Positions 42,023 to 51,929 of a stretch of 64,000 nt of DNA are shown here, piece after piece. Made by a program: the position numbers and the translations under genes. Under the pieces are notes generated by a model. That model saw nothing but the letters and a program-made list of their open reading frames with translations, was not told the DNA's origin and ran no database searches. The stretch spans positions 57,495 through 121,494 of the forward strand of contig NZ_CVSV01000075.1 of NCBI RefSeq assembly GCF_001180245.1, written 5' to 3'. This DNA is from Prochlorococcus marinus. GTDB lineage: Bacteria; Cyanobacteriota; Cyanobacteriia; PCC-6307; Cyanobiaceae. Every line of letters begins with the position of its first letter. The first letter of the stretch is position 1.

Positions 42023-45000
42023 ATGGGAGAGAGTATCAAAAGAATCGTTGGCCCATATCAAGATAGTTATTCCCCAAATGGAATAAGTGGGGAGAAAGAC
42101 GCATGTGGAGTTGGTTTCGTAGCAAATGTTGAAGGAATAGAAAGCAACTGGATCCTTAAACAATCTCTAAAGGGCCTCAACTGCATGGAGCATAGAGGAG
42201 GTTGTGGAGGAGATAGTGACTCAGGAGATGGAGCAGGTATTTTATGTTCAATTCCATGGGGATATCTAGAAGAGAAACTTAATCTTAAAAATACTCAAGA
42301 ATTTAATAGAGGTTTAGGCATGGTTTTTATGCCCAATAAAAAAGAAAAAATTGAAATATGTAAATCAATATGTGATGAAGAAGCAGAAAAATTAAACGTC
42401 AACAAAACATCTTGGAGAACAGTACCCGTTAATAATGAAATCTTAGGTCCTTTAGCTAAAGCAAATGCTCCATTCATCTGTCAGTGGATAATATATATAG
42501 ATAAAAAAGATGATAAGGATGTTGAAAGGCTTCTATTTCAATTAAGGAAAAGAATTGAGAAAAAAATAAGAGAAACTTTCAAAAATGATGTTGGGGATTG
42601 TGAGTTTTATTTTGCCTCACTAAGTTCTCAAACAGTTGTTTATAAAGGTATGGTTCGCTCTGAAATATTATCCGAGTTTTATCAAGATCTTAAAGAAGAG
42701 AGTTTTAAAGTTTCATTTTCTGTTTATCATCGTAGATTTAGTACCAATACACTTCCAAAATGGCCACTAGCTCAGCCCATGAGATTTTTGGGTCATAATG
42801 GCGAAATAAATACTCTCTTAGGCAATATTAATTGGGCTAAAGCTTCAGAAACACATATAGATGATTTTTGGGGAGAGTTATCCAATGAAATTAAGCCTAT
42901 TGTAGATGTAAACAAAAGTGATTCATCAAATCTTGATGCAACCCTTGAAATCAATATTCGTTCAGGTCAGCCCATTACTGACTCATTATTAAAACTTGTT
43001 CCTGAAGCATTTAGAGATCAACCAGAACTTGAGGAGAAAGAGTATATAAAAGCTTTTTATGAATATTCTGCAAGCCTACAAGAAGCTTGGGATGGTCCAG
43101 CACTACTTGTATTTGCTGATGGAAATTTTGTCGGAGCAACGCTTGATAGAAATGGCCTAAGACCAGCAAGATATTCAATCACAAATGATGGTTTTGTAAT
43201 AATGGGTTCTGAAACAGGAGTAGTAGACCTTGAAGAAGAAAGAGTAATAGAAAAAGGTCGATTAGGTCCGGGACAAATGTTGGCAGTTGATTTTCATCAG
43301 AATAGAATCCTAAGAAATTGGGAAGTAAAATCTGAAGCCGCTCAAAGGCATAATTATAAAAATCTTCTCAGTAATAGAACTATAAAAATTGAAAATAATG
43401 AATGGGTTAAAGACTGCAAACTAAAAGACCTTGAGTTGTTGCAACAACAAACTGCATACGGTTTTTCAGCGGAAGATAATGACCTTGTCTTAGATTCAAT
43501 GGCTTCATTAGCTAAAGAGCCTACTTATTGCATGGGTGACGACATCCCATTAGCAGTTCTTTCATCTAAGCCGCATATTTTATACGACTATTTTAAGCAA
43601 AGATTTGCGCAAGTTACTAATCCTCCTATTGACCCTCTGAGAGAAAAACTTGTAATGAGTTTAGAGATGCATCTAGGAGAAAGATGTACACCTTTTGAAA
43701 TTAAAGATGCTAAACCTTTTATTCATTTACAAAGTCCGATTCTAAATGAGGAAGAACTCATTTCCATCAAAAAATCAAAAATTAAATCTCAGACAATTTC
43801 AAGTTTGTTTGATTTAGAGGAAGGTATTCAAGGCTTAGAGAACCAATTAAAACTAATCTGTAAACAGAGTGAGCTGTCTATAAAAGAAGGTTGCTCTCTA
43901 ATTATTATTTCTGATAAGGGAATTAATCCTAAAAAGACTTTCATACCTCCTTTACTTGCTGTTGGAGCAATTCATCATTATCTTCTTAAAAAAGAAATCA
44001 GACTAAAAGCTTCTCTAATAATTGAGACTGGTCAATGTTGGAGCACACATCACTTAGCTTGTTTAATTGGTTATGGAGCAAGTGCAGTTTGCCCTTGGTT
44101 GACCTTCGAAGCAGGTAGACACTGGTTAAAACATCCAAAAACACAAAAACTCATTGATAGCAAAAAAATAAATCCATTATCAATAGTTGATGTTCAAGAA
44201 AATATTAAAAAAGCTCTAGAAGACGGTCTAAGAAAAATTCTCTCAAAAATAGGCATCTCACTTTTATCTAGTTACCATGGTGCACAAATTTTTGAAGCTG
44301 TAGGCCTTGGATCTGACTTAATAAAAATTGCTTTTGATGGTACAACAAGTCGTATCGCTGGCATAACACTAAAAGAATTAACTAATGAAACACTTTCAAT
44401 ACATACGAAAGCCTATCCAGAGATCGATTTAAAGAAATTAGAATTTTTGGGATTTGTACAATTTAGAAATAATGGAGAATATCATTCCAATAACCCAGAG
44501 ATGTCCAAAGTTTTACATTCAGCGGTAAAACAAGGGCCAGGATACGATCATTTTGAAACTTACAAAAAACTTATTAGTAATAGACCGACAACATCTCTTA
44601 GAGATTTACTTACAATTAATTCAAAAAGAAAAAGTATTCCATTAGAGGACGTTGAAAGTGTTGAATCAATTTGCAAAAGGTTCTGTACTGGAGGAATGAG
44701 TTTAGGTGCTTTATCCAGAGAAGCGCATGAAGTTTTAGCAGTTGCAATGAATAGAATAGGTGGAAAAAGTAATAGTGGAGAAGGGGGAGAAGATCCAGCT
44801 CGTTTTAATGTTTTAAATGATATCGATGATAATACTCAGTCAGCGACTTTGCCATTTATTAAAGGATTAAAGAATGGAGATACAGCATGCTCAGCTATTA
44901 AACAAATAGCATCCGGAAGATTTGGAGTTACACCTGAATATCTAAGAAGTGGAAAACAACTCGAAATAAAAATGGCTCAAGGTGCGAAACCCGGAGAGGG

Positions 45001-46594
45001 AGGACAATTACCTGGTCCAAAAGTTGATTCTTACATCGCAAAACTAAGAAATAGTAAACCTGGAGTAGCTTTAATATCTCCTCCCCCGCATCATGATATA
45101 TATTCAATTGAAGATTTAGCTCAACTTATCCATGACTTACACCAAGTTCATCCAAAAGCGAAAGTAAGCGTTAAACTTGTTTCTGAAATTGGTATAGGCA
45201 CTATTGCCGCTGGAGTAAGCAAAGCTAATGCAGATGTAATTCAAATATCAGGCCATGACGGAGGTACAGGTGCTTCACCCCTGAGTTCTATTAAACATGC
45301 AGGTTTGCCATGGGAACTTGGTGTTGCTGAGGTTCATAAATCTCTCTTAGAGAATAACTTACGCGAAAGAGTAATTTTGAGAACAGATGGAGGCCTTAAA
45401 ACAGGCTGGGACGTAGTTATTGCAGCTTTACTAGGTGCTGAAGAATACGGTTTTGGTTCTGTTGCGATGATTGCTGAAGGATGCATAATGGCTAGGGTTT
45501 GTCATACCAACAAGTGTCCTGTTGGAGTTGCCACTCAAAAAGAAGAATTAAGAAAAAGATTTAAAGGTATTCCAGAAAATGTCGTAAATTTTTTCTTGTA
45601 TATTGCTGAAGAAGTAAGACAGATAATGAGTAGTATCGGTGTTTCTAATATGGAAGAACTGATTGGTAATCAAGAATTTCTTTCTGAAAGAAATATCGAT
45701 CTTCCAAAAACCTCTAATATCGATCTTTCTTCTTTAGTAAATAAACACTCAACCCCTGATAGATCATGGTTAAATCATATAAAAACTGCCCATACTAATG
45801 GTTCTGTATTAGAAGACGAGTTTTTGTCTGATCCTAAATTTATAGATTCAATTAAAAATCACGAAATATTAACCAAAGAAATTGAGATAAAAAATACAGA
45901 TAGAAGTGTTTGTGCGAAAATATCAGGCGAAATCGCAGAACTTCATGGCAACACTGGCTTCAATGGCGAACTCAACTTAAATTTCAAAGGATATGCAGGA
46001 CAAAGCTTTGGTGCATTTTTATTGAAGGGAATGAATGTTCAATTAATTGGAGAAGCTAATGATTATGTTTGTAAAGGAATGAATGGAGGAATCCTCACAA
46101 TAATTCCACCAAAAATAAATGAAATCTCCTCCGAACAAGTCATCCTGGGAAATACTTGTCTTTATGGAGCAACAGGTGGAAAATTATTTGCATTAGGAAA
46201 ATCGGGAGAAAGATTTGCTGTTAGAAATAGTGGTGCTACAGCGGTAACAGAAGGAGCAGGTGATCATTGTTGTGAATACATGACTGGTGGGAAAGTTGTT
46301 ATTCTAGGTTCCACAGGAAGGAATATTGGTGCGGGCATGACTGGTGGAATAGCTTTTATAATCGATGAAAATAATGATTTAAGTAATAAAGTAAATAAAG
46401 AAATAGTAAGCATTCATCAAATAACTTCATCAAAGCAGGAAAATATCTTATTGGAAATTATTAGAGAATATCAAGCAAAAACAAATAGCTTAAAGGCTGC
46501 CAAAATAATTGAAAATTGGTCTCATTTTAAGAGTACTTTCAAACTGATTGTTCCCCCAAGCGAAGAAGAGATGCTTGGTATAAAAAAAATGTAA
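42023..46594 (+). CDS. gltB: Ferredoxin-dependent glutamate synthase (GOGAT)
   Basis: Makes two glutamates from glutamine and 2-oxoglutarate using reduced ferredoxin, completing ammonium assimilation. The 1523-residue single-chain enzyme has a 27-residue propeptide before the amidotransferase nucleophile Cys28 (ACGVGF). The central and FMN domains include GGKSNSGEGGEDPARF and PPPHHDIYSIEDLAQLIHDL. The [3Fe-4S] cysteines are Cys1154, Cys1160 and Cys1165 (CHTNKCPVG). A C-terminal beta-helix is rich in Gly motifs. No NADPH subunit gene (gltD) follows, which fits the ferredoxin form (also called glsF). Confidence 0.96.
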   Translation: MGESIKRIVGPYQDSYSPNGISGEKDACGVGFVANVEGIESNWILKQSLKGLNCMEHRGGCGGDSDSGDGAGILCSIPWGYLEEKLNLKNTQEFNRGLGMVFMPNKKEKIEICKSICDEEAEKLNVNKTSWRTVPVNNEILGPLAKANAPFICQWIIYIDKKDDKDVERLLFQLRKRIEKKIRETFKNDVGDCEFYFASLSSQTVVYKGMVRSEILSEFYQDLKEESFKVSFSVYHRRFSTNTLPKWPLAQPMRFLGHNGEINTLLGNINWAKASETHIDDFWGELSNEIKPIVDVNKSDSSNLDATLEINIRSGQPITDSLLKLVPEAFRDQPELEEKEYIKAFYEYSASLQEAWDGPALLVFADGNFVGATLDRNGLRPARYSITNDGFVIMGSETGVVDLEEERVIEKGRLGPGQMLAVDFHQNRILRNWEVKSEAAQRHNYKNLLSNRTIKIENNEWVKDCKLKDLELLQQQTAYGFSAEDNDLVLDSMASLAKEPTYCMGDDIPLAVLSSKPHILYDYFKQRFAQVTNPPIDPLREKLVMSLEMHLGERCTPFEIKDAKPFIHLQSPILNEEELISIKKSKIKSQTISSLFDLEEGIQGLENQLKLICKQSELSIKEGCSLIIISDKGINPKKTFIPPLLAVGAIHHYLLKKEIRLKASLIIETGQCWSTHHLACLIGYGASAVCPWLTFEAGRHWLKHPKTQKLIDSKKINPLSIVDVQENIKKALEDGLRKILSKIGISLLSSYHGAQIFEAVGLGSDLIKIAFDGTTSRIAGITLKELTNETLSIHTKAYPEIDLKKLEFLGFVQFRNNGEYHSNNPEMSKVLHSAVKQGPGYDHFETYKKLISNRPTTSLRDLLTINSKRKSIPLEDVESVESICKRFCTGGMSLGALSREAHEVLAVAMNRIGGKSNSGEGGEDPARFNVLNDIDDNTQSATLPFIKGLKNGDTACSAIKQIASGRFGVTPEYLRSGKQLEIKMAQGAKPGEGGQLPGPKVDSYIAKLRNSKPGVALISPPPHHDIYSIEDLAQLIHDLHQVHPKAKVSVKLVSEIGIGTIAAGVSKANADVIQISGHDGGTGASPLSSIKHAGLPWELGVAEVHKSLLENNLRERVILRTDGGLKTGWDVVIAALLGAEEYGFGSVAMIAEGCIMARVCHTNKCPVGVATQKEELRKRFKGIPENVVNFFLYIAEEVRQIMSSIGVSNMEELIGNQEFLSERNIDLPKTSNIDLSSLVNKHSTPDRSWLNHIKTAHTNGSVLEDEFLSDPKFIDSIKNHEILTKEIEIKNTDRSVCAKISGEIAELHGNTGFNGELNLNFKGYAGQSFGAFLLKGMNVQLIGEANDYVCKGMNGGILTIIPPKINEISSEQVILGNTCLYGATGGKLFALGKSGERFAVRNSGATAVTEGAGDHCCEYMTGGKVVILGSTGRNIGAGMTGGIAFIIDENNDLSNKVNKEIVSIHQITSSKQENILLEIIREYQAKTNSLKAAKIIENWSHFKSTFKLIVPPSEEEMLGIKKM

Positions 46595-46888
46595 ATGCCT
46601 TTCTTTGTAAAAACTGAAATTATAAAAAAAGAATACTTAATTAATAATGATTTAAAACGAAAAATAATTAACGAACATATTTATTGGGTAAAAAAATCAA
46701 AAAAAGAGGGAATTAATATAAAAACTGGATTTTTGGTAGATAAGTTAAATAGGCCAGGTGACGGCGGATTACTTATTCTTGAGATGGATAATTATAGAAA
46801 TGCACTAAAAATAATTAAGAATGATCCAATGATTAAAAATGATCTAGTTGAATGGAAATTAAATGAGTGGGTAGATCCAAATAAATAA
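46595..46888 (+). CDS. YciI-like small protein
   Basis: A 97-residue protein. The pattern (INEHIYWVKKSKKEGINIKTGFLVDKLNRPGDGGLLILEMDN, then a DPMI segment) resembles the YciI/EthD-like ferredoxin-fold family, which has a conserved His and a DPF-type motif. Its ATG abuts the gltB TAA with zero spacing, implying translational coupling. A link to glutamate synthase is inferred from this arrangement only. Confidence 0.75.
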   Translation: MPFFVKTEIIKKEYLINNDLKRKIINEHIYWVKKSKKEGINIKTGFLVDKLNRPGDGGLLILEMDNYRNALKIIKNDPMIKNDLVEWKLNEWVDPNK

Positions 46889-46894
46889 ATATAA

Positions 46895-47788
46895 CTATTT
46901 TGGATACTTTTTCATAAGTTTTTGAATCTCTTCAGCATGGTAGCTACTACGAGTTAAAGGAGAACTAACTACTTGCATGAAGTTTAAATCTTTTTCCCCG
47001 AACGCTTTAAAGTAGTTAAATTTTGAAGGACTTACAAATCTTTTCACAGGTAAATGATTAGGGCCAGGAGATAAATATTGGCCAATAGTAACAATATCAA
47101 CGAAATTACTTTTTAAATCCTTAAGCAGACTCAAGACCTCCTCGTCTTTTTCCCCTAAACCAAGCATAAAGCCTGACTTTGTATATATTTTGGGAGAATA
47201 GTCTCTGGTTCTTTTAAGCAACTCAAGAGTTCTTTCATATTTGCCTTGAGGTCTTACTTTTTTATATAGCGAAGACACAGTCTCAATATTGTGGTTTAAA
47301 ACGTTTGGATTTGAATCAAGAACTTTTTCAAGCGCTTTCCAGTTGCCACAAAGATCAGGTATTAGAAGCTCAATTGTAGTTTCAGGAGATTTTTCTCTTA
47401 TTAGATGCACACATTGAAAAAATTGAGATGCGCCACCATCCTCAAGATCGTCTCTATTAACTGATGTGATTACAACATGCTTAAGCTTCATTCTAAAAAC
47501 AGCTTCGGCTAAACGATATGGTTCAGTTGGGTCTAAGTCTCTCTTAGATCTATCAAAATCAATATCGCAATATGGACATGCCCTAGTACAACCAGGACCC
47601 ATTATGAGGAAAGTTGCAGTTCCACTAGCAAAACATTCGCCGATATTTGGACAGCTTGCTTCTTGACATACGGTATTGAGATTTAAATCATTTAATAAAT
47701 TTGCAGTATTACCAATACGCTCAACTTGTGGTGCTTTGACCCTTAACCATTCAGGTTTTGAAATTAAACTATTAGGATTATTAGTCAC
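46895..47788 (-). CDS. lipA: Lipoyl synthase
   Basis: Radical SAM enzyme that inserts two sulfurs into octanoyl groups on lipoate-dependent proteins. The 297-residue protein has the auxiliary cluster cysteines Cys41, Cys46 and Cys52 ([12 protein letters not shown]) and the radical SAM set Cys67, Cys71 and Cys74 (CTRACPYC). RSSYHAEE near the end supplies the serine ligand of the auxiliary cluster. Length is normal. It is convergent with the YciI-like gene. Confidence 0.96.
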   Translation of the reverse strand: MTNNPNSLISKPEWLRVKAPQVERIGNTANLLNDLNLNTVCQEASCPNIGECFASGTATFLIMGPGCTRACPYCDIDFDRSKRDLDPTEPYRLAEAVFRMKLKHVVITSVNRDDLEDGGASQFFQCVHLIREKSPETTIELLIPDLCGNWKALEKVLDSNPNVLNHNIETVSSLYKKVRPQGKYERTLELLKRTRDYSPKIYTKSGFMLGLGEKDEEVLSLLKDLKSNFVDIVTIGQYLSPGPNHLPVKRFVSPSKFNYFKAFGEKDLNFMQVVSSPLTRSSYHAEEIQKLMKKYPK

Positions 47789-48079
47789 ATTAAATCTTCT
47801 TGACCTGTAATTTTATTTTACTAAAAACAAGATGAATTAACTATTTATAATTTCAAAGACGAAGCACATTCAACAGAAGTAAATAAATAAATGGATTCAA
47901 CTAATCCTTCTGCGATTTAGAAAATCTAAATTAAATTTACTCGTAACACAACGTTCGTGTTTCATTAACTAAAATTGAATCAGATTTCATAACGTTATTT
48001 TTATTATAGTAATCAGAACATACTTTTTCTTAAATATAGCTAAAAAATTAATATTACATTGATTATTTTGTACTAAAAA

Positions 48080-48754
48080 GTGTTTTTTTTAATATTATTT
48101 GATACAGTAAAAAATATATGTAATAAAACATTGACTTTTAAATTTAAAAGAAAACGTATTTTATTATCGGAAAAAAATAAAAACTTTAAAGCAATAGGTT
48201 ATGCTAGAGCTTCTCATAATGAATATGAATATTTAGAAGAGCAAATAAAATTTTTGAAGGAAGAGGGTTGCAGTATAGTGTTCTCTGAATTTATAAGTTT
48301 AGATGAAGAAATCAAACCCCAACTCAATAAAGCTATAAATTCCCTATCAAAAGGCGATCAATTAATAATTACTCAGCTTGATCGAGCATTTAAAAACAAA
48401 AAAGAATGTTTGATAACAATAAATAAACTTATTAATAAGGATATTCAATTGCGAACTTCGACTGGTTTTTTTGCTGCTAATGAATCTTATAATTCAAATT
48501 CTTCAATTTTTAAGATTTTATATGAATTAGATAATTTAGAAGACAAAAGTTTAGGTGAAAGAAAAAAAGAACAACTATTACGCAGAAAATTATCTGGAAA
48601 TAATTTGGGAGGAAGACCCAAAATAAGTCCTCTAAAAGAATCTTTAGTAATCAGATTGCGTAATGAAGGATATTCTTATCGATCAATCAGATCACAAACA
48701 GGAATTGCGTTGTCAACAATAAGAAGAGTAATTTTGGAAGGAGAACTAACATAA
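48080..48754 (+). CDS. Orphan serine recombinase (resolvase/invertase family)
   Basis: The resolvase N-terminal domain reads AIGYARASHNEYEYLEEQIKFL with Arg43 and the catalytic Ser45, then IITQLDRAFKN, which corresponds to the L.R..R segment of active enzymes. The C-terminus has the hinge GGRPKISPL and a helix-turn-helix SYRSIRSQTGIALSTIRRVI. The frame opens at a GTG (48080) after an AT-rich stretch; the true start may be up to ~25 codons later, since residues 1-30 do not look like the family. No inverted repeats or transposase accompany it. It is one base from the next gene. Confidence 0.85.
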   Translation: MFFLILFDTVKNICNKTLTFKFKRKRILLSEKNKNFKAIGYARASHNEYEYLEEQIKFLKEEGCSIVFSEFISLDEEIKPQLNKAINSLSKGDQLIITQLDRAFKNKKECLITINKLINKDIQLRTSTGFFAANESYNSNSSIFKILYELDNLEDKSLGERKKEQLLRRKLSGNNLGGRPKISPLKESLVIRLRNEGYSYRSIRSQTGIALSTIRRVILEGELT

Positions 48755-48755
48755 A

Positions 48756-48968
48756 ATGAAGAGGAAAGACATTGAAAATTTAATTAAAGAAAATTTTAAA
48801 GATACAGCGTTGCGTATTTATGAATTAAATAATGAAGATAGAAAAAGTTTATTAGCTGAATATAGAGAATGGATTATGAATGATTTAGATTTTGAAGAAG
48901 TAATGATGTTGCCTTACGAAGCATATACTGACAAATTAGATTCTAATTTCTTAGAAGATTCAATTTAG
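48756..48968 (+). CDS. 70-residue acidic hypothetical protein
   Basis: MKRKDIENLIKENFKDTALRI and further helical acidic sequence (LAEYREWIMNDLDFEEVMMLPYEAY). It starts one base after the recombinase stop, so it is almost certainly co-translated. No known domain is recognised and it has no membrane helix. It could be a partner of the recombinase or an unrelated passenger. Codon usage is like its neighbours. Confidence 0.7.
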   Translation: MKRKDIENLIKENFKDTALRIYELNNEDRKSLLAEYREWIMNDLDFEEVMMLPYEAYTDKLDSNFLEDSI

Positions 48969-48970
48969 TC

Positions 48971-49873
48971 CTAAATAGTATATTTTTTATTAAATTCATA
49001 TACTTCTTTTGATATTAATGGTAGGAAAGAAGAATCTTTAGAATATTTTTCACCATCACAAAAAACAACTAATAAAGTGTGTAGAGATTGACTATTAGTC
49101 CACCAAGCAGAATCATGTCTAACTTCTGACATTAAGCCTGCTTTACTCCAAAGATTAATGCTTTCTGGTAAGCCTGCACCCAAAAAACCATCTATTTGAT
49201 TAAGAGAATCTTTTTGAAGAACAACTTTATCTAAATTTCTTTTTAAAAAACTTCGTAAATTTAAATCATTTTTTTGGTAATCAATATGAATCATAATTTC
49301 CTCCAAAACCCTTGCAGCCGAATCAGAATTCATAGCGTTTCTATTTTTATTATTATCTCCATAGAATTCTTTTTCACGACCAAATGGTCCATCATCCCAA
49401 GTCTTCTGGCAGCAATTTAAACCACTCAATTCCTCCCAATGTAAATCATGTAGCCAATCGTTTATTATACTTCTTTGATATTTCCAATTTTCCCATGATT
49501 CGCCCTCAATACAAGGCCCACTAGTTGTTCCAGTAAGTAAATCAATTAAGAAGCTTGTTGCATTATTACTTGAGAAAGATAACATTTTTCTAACAGCATC
49601 AATAATTTCATCCGATAATAATAAACTTCCTTTTTTAATCCAATAATATGTAGCAAGACCATAAACCAACTTGACTATGCTGGCAGGGTAAACCATTTTT
49701 TTATTATTTATGCCAGTACCAAAACCTTTAAATACACTTTTATTCTCACTTTTATAATTAATCCAAGTTATGGCAATATCTTCACTTGAAAAATCCTGAT
49801 TGTAAGAGCATACTCTCCCTAAAATATCATTTAAGGCTAGACTCATCTCTTCACTTAAATAGTAAAAGGACAT
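48971..49873 (-). CDS. Class A beta-lactamase-like serine hydrolase
   Basis: A 300-residue protein of the beta-lactamase/penicillin-binding fold. The SxxK pair is Ser65-Lys68 (PASIVKLVYGLATYYW). An SSNNATS segment supplies the SxN-like motif, and WSKAGLMSEVRHDSAWW corresponds to the KTG region, here KAG. There is no obvious signal peptide, so export is uncertain. A function in peptidoglycan processing is more likely than antibiotic resistance. The start codon is 3 nt from the start of the divergent NlpC/P60 gene. Confidence 0.82.
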   Translation of the reverse strand: MSFYYLSEEMSLALNDILGRVCSYNQDFSSEDIAITWINYKSENKSVFKGFGTGINNKKMVYPASIVKLVYGLATYYWIKKGSLLLSDEIIDAVRKMLSFSSNNATSFLIDLLTGTTSGPCIEGESWENWKYQRSIINDWLHDLHWEELSGLNCCQKTWDDGPFGREKEFYGDNNKNRNAMNSDSAARVLEEIMIHIDYQKNDLNLRSFLKRNLDKVVLQKDSLNQIDGFLGAGLPESINLWSKAGLMSEVRHDSAWWTNSQSLHTLLVVFCDGEKYSKDSSFLPLISKEVYEFNKKYTI

Positions 49874-49876
49874 TGT

Positions 49877-50635
49877 ATGGAAAATTATAAAAATCCTATT
49901 TCACTATTTAAACAAACTAATTTTTCAAAAACTATTTGGTGGAAATTAAAAGTTAATATTTCGGGATATCAAAATGAAATAGAAGATAAATTAGTTACTG
50001 AAATATTTAAAAATAGAATTTTTAGGGTTATTTATCCAAATATTTATCAAAACAACCATAAATTTTCAAGAATACTAGTTCAACTATATGAAGATGGTTA
50101 CGTCTGTTGGATAAATTTAGATGGATTAATTATTGAGAAATACGAATTCAAAAAAAATTACAGTTTAGGAAATGAACAATTCTTTATAAAAGATAAAGTT
50201 ACCTCAATTTTAAAATGGATCAAGGATCAATCTGAGTTAAATAATGAATATCTTTGGGGAGGTACATTAGGACCCAATTTTGATTGTTCTGGATTAATTC
50301 AGACTGCTTTTTTAAAGCATCAAATTTATATACCTCGAGACTCTTTTCAAATAAAAAGTTTTTGTAAGCACCTTTTTTATTACAAAGAATCATATGCAGC
50401 TCTGCGACCCGGCGATCTTTTATTTTTTGGAAATGAAGAAAAATGTGATCATATTGGAATCTACAAAGGAGACGGATTCTATTACCATAGCTCTGGAAAG
50501 GATTTTGGCAGAAATGGAATAGGTTTAGATACCCTAAAAAAGTCTACTGATAAAATCTCATTGCATTATAAATCTAAACTTATTTCGGCAGGCAGAGTAG
50601 TTAGAAATTATAGATGGGACCGCACTATACGTTAA
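49877..50635 (+). CDS. NlpC/P60 family cell-wall endopeptidase
   Basis: A 252-residue protein with a C-terminal NlpC/P60 domain: the Cys137 nucleophile (NFDCSGLIQTAF), PGDLLFFG, and His192 (CDHIGIYKGDGFYYHSSG). The N-terminal ~110 residues probably form an SH3-like wall-binding region. It is likely to cut gamma-D-glutamyl-diaminopimelate bonds. The ribosome-binding site AAAGGA lies 6 nt before the ATG and sits inside the first codons of the divergent beta-lactamase-like gene. Confidence 0.88.
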   Translation: MENYKNPISLFKQTNFSKTIWWKLKVNISGYQNEIEDKLVTEIFKNRIFRVIYPNIYQNNHKFSRILVQLYEDGYVCWINLDGLIIEKYEFKKNYSLGNEQFFIKDKVTSILKWIKDQSELNNEYLWGGTLGPNFDCSGLIQTAFLKHQIYIPRDSFQIKSFCKHLFYYKESYAALRPGDLLFFGNEEKCDHIGIYKGDGFYYHSSGKDFGRNGIGLDTLKKSTDKISLHYKSKLISAGRVVRNYRWDRTIR

Positions 50636-50699
50636 TTAATAGAGCTCACCTTAAAATTTTAAATTAAATTTGAATATTACTTATTCTTTTATTTAGAAA

Positions 50700-51299
50700 T
50701 TAACCAGCAGTCCAAATATTTTTAATGATTGGCATTATGGTATCTAAGTGTAATGTCCCAACAAGTAACCAAGCAAAAACAGCTCCTCCACATCCACCTA
50801 ACCAAAATCCACTTGTAAAATCAGCCCAACCAGCTCTTGTAAATAAGTCCTTTGGCGGATTATTAACAGTCGCATCTGGAGGTTGAACATTAGGTGCTTT
50901 ACCAGGTGCATTGTATAAAACAAAAAGTGCTGTCAAAATATGAACAGCTCCAATAGTAGCGAGAAGTCCAGCTGTTAAAGCAAATTCAGAATTTCTTAAT
51001 GGGCCAGTCATGGTAAAAGGTCCGTATAGAAGATATCCAAAAGCTGCTCCAGTTTCTAAACCTCTAAAATTAGGGGAAATACCTTCTCTGTAAAAAGGTA
51101 AATTATTTATAAAGGCTTTTGTAAAATAACCACTATTAACTGGAGTAGCTAAATTACCAACACAAGGATCAGCAACTGTTTTTACTGCCCATTGTTCTGC
51201 TACGCCAATATCATTTGGTTGTACAGAAGTATCTATGTATTTCTCATCAAACTTAATAGAACTTGTTGATTCAGAGAATGATTTTTGAAAGTCGCTCAT
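50700..51299 (-). CDS. psaL: Photosystem I subunit XI (PsaL)
   Basis: A 199-residue thylakoid protein that forms the trimer contact of cyanobacterial PSI. The N-terminus has [28 protein letters not shown], and the body carries [17 protein letters not shown] plus three hydrophobic segments. It is the second gene of a psaI-psaL unit, 27 nt after psaI. Confidence 0.96.
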   Translation of the reverse strand: MSDFQKSFSESTSSIKFDEKYIDTSVQPNDIGVAEQWAVKTVADPCVGNLATPVNSGYFTKAFINNLPFYREGISPNFRGLETGAAFGYLLYGPFTMTGPLRNSEFALTAGLLATIGAVHILTALFVLYNAPGKAPNVQPPDATVNNPPKDLFTRAGWADFTSGFWLGGCGGAVFAWLLVGTLHLDTIMPIIKNIWTAG

Positions 51300-51326
51300 T
51301 TTTTTAATAGTTTAGTGTTTGATAAT

Positions 51327-51440
51327 TTATTCAGTTGCTGTAATTAATCTTCCAATCAATACGATAAAAACAGCAGGCATTGCTATACCAATTAATGGAA
51401 CAAAAATTGAGGGTAAAAGACTTGGTAAATCAGATGGCAT
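51327..51440 (-). CDS. psaI: Photosystem I subunit VIII (PsaI)
   Basis: A 37-residue membrane protein, MPSDLPSLLPSIFVPLIG, continuing IAMPAVFIVLIGRLITATE, that is one transmembrane helix with the PSI PsaI pattern. It helps bind PsaL in the trimer domain, and the order psaI-psaL on one strand agrees with this. Too short for usual ORF calling; start at 51440. Confidence 0.9.
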   Translation of the reverse strand: MPSDLPSLLPSIFVPLIGIAMPAVFIVLIGRLITATE

Positions 51441-51532
51441 AGTTCTTTAAACATCTTTAAACACTTTAGTATTTATCAGCGAAATAATGTTAATTTTATT
51501 ACTGGATGATATAAAAATTATTAACTTTTTAC

Positions 51533-51925
51533 ATGTTAAATTTTTTCGCAATTTTACTTATTATTTTTATAGGAATATTACTTCTAGTTTTTAAAAAAAG
51601 AAGCTTTAAAAAGTTAATAAATCAAAGCAATTTAAATTCTATTAAATTAAACAAAAATAAAAAAAGTAATAATAAATTTCTGTCTAAAAAAAATAGTTAT
51701 TTATACAATAACGAAGAAAAAAAGTACTCAGTATTTTATAAAAATTCTCAAAGAAATAAAATGATTAGTCTTTTTCAGGGTGATACAGAAAATAAATTAA
51801 AGGCCTTAAAAATTGCAGAAGAATTGTCTGATAAATCAACATTACCGATTTTACGAAAAGGCTTAAGAGATATTTCGCCTAAAGTCGTTGAAATTTCAGC
51901 TTTATTAATAAGAAAGTTCAAGTAA
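51533..51925 (+). CDS. Small membrane-anchored HEAT-repeat-like protein
   Basis: A 130-residue protein. Residues 1-22 are a hydrophobic anchor (MLNFFAILLIIFIGILLLVF), then a Lys/Asn-rich linker, then a C-terminal helical pair (NKLKALKIAEELSDKSTLPILRKGLRDISPKVVEISALLI) resembling one HEAT repeat. Function unknown. It ends 4 nt before the convergent glycosyltransferase stop. Confidence 0.7.
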   Translation: MLNFFAILLIIFIGILLLVFKKRSFKKLINQSNLNSIKLNKNKKSNNKFLSKKNSYLYNNEEKKYSVFYKNSQRNKMISLFQGDTENKLKALKIAEELSDKSTLPILRKGLRDISPKVVEISALLIRKFK

Positions 51926-51929
51926 AAAA

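Noticed and set aside
47789..48079. Hidden gene or ncRNA in the lipA-recombinase gap
   Set aside because: Only a weak hairpin (AACAC-N7-GTGTT near 47948) and AT-rich sequence were seen; no frame or strong structure supports a feature.
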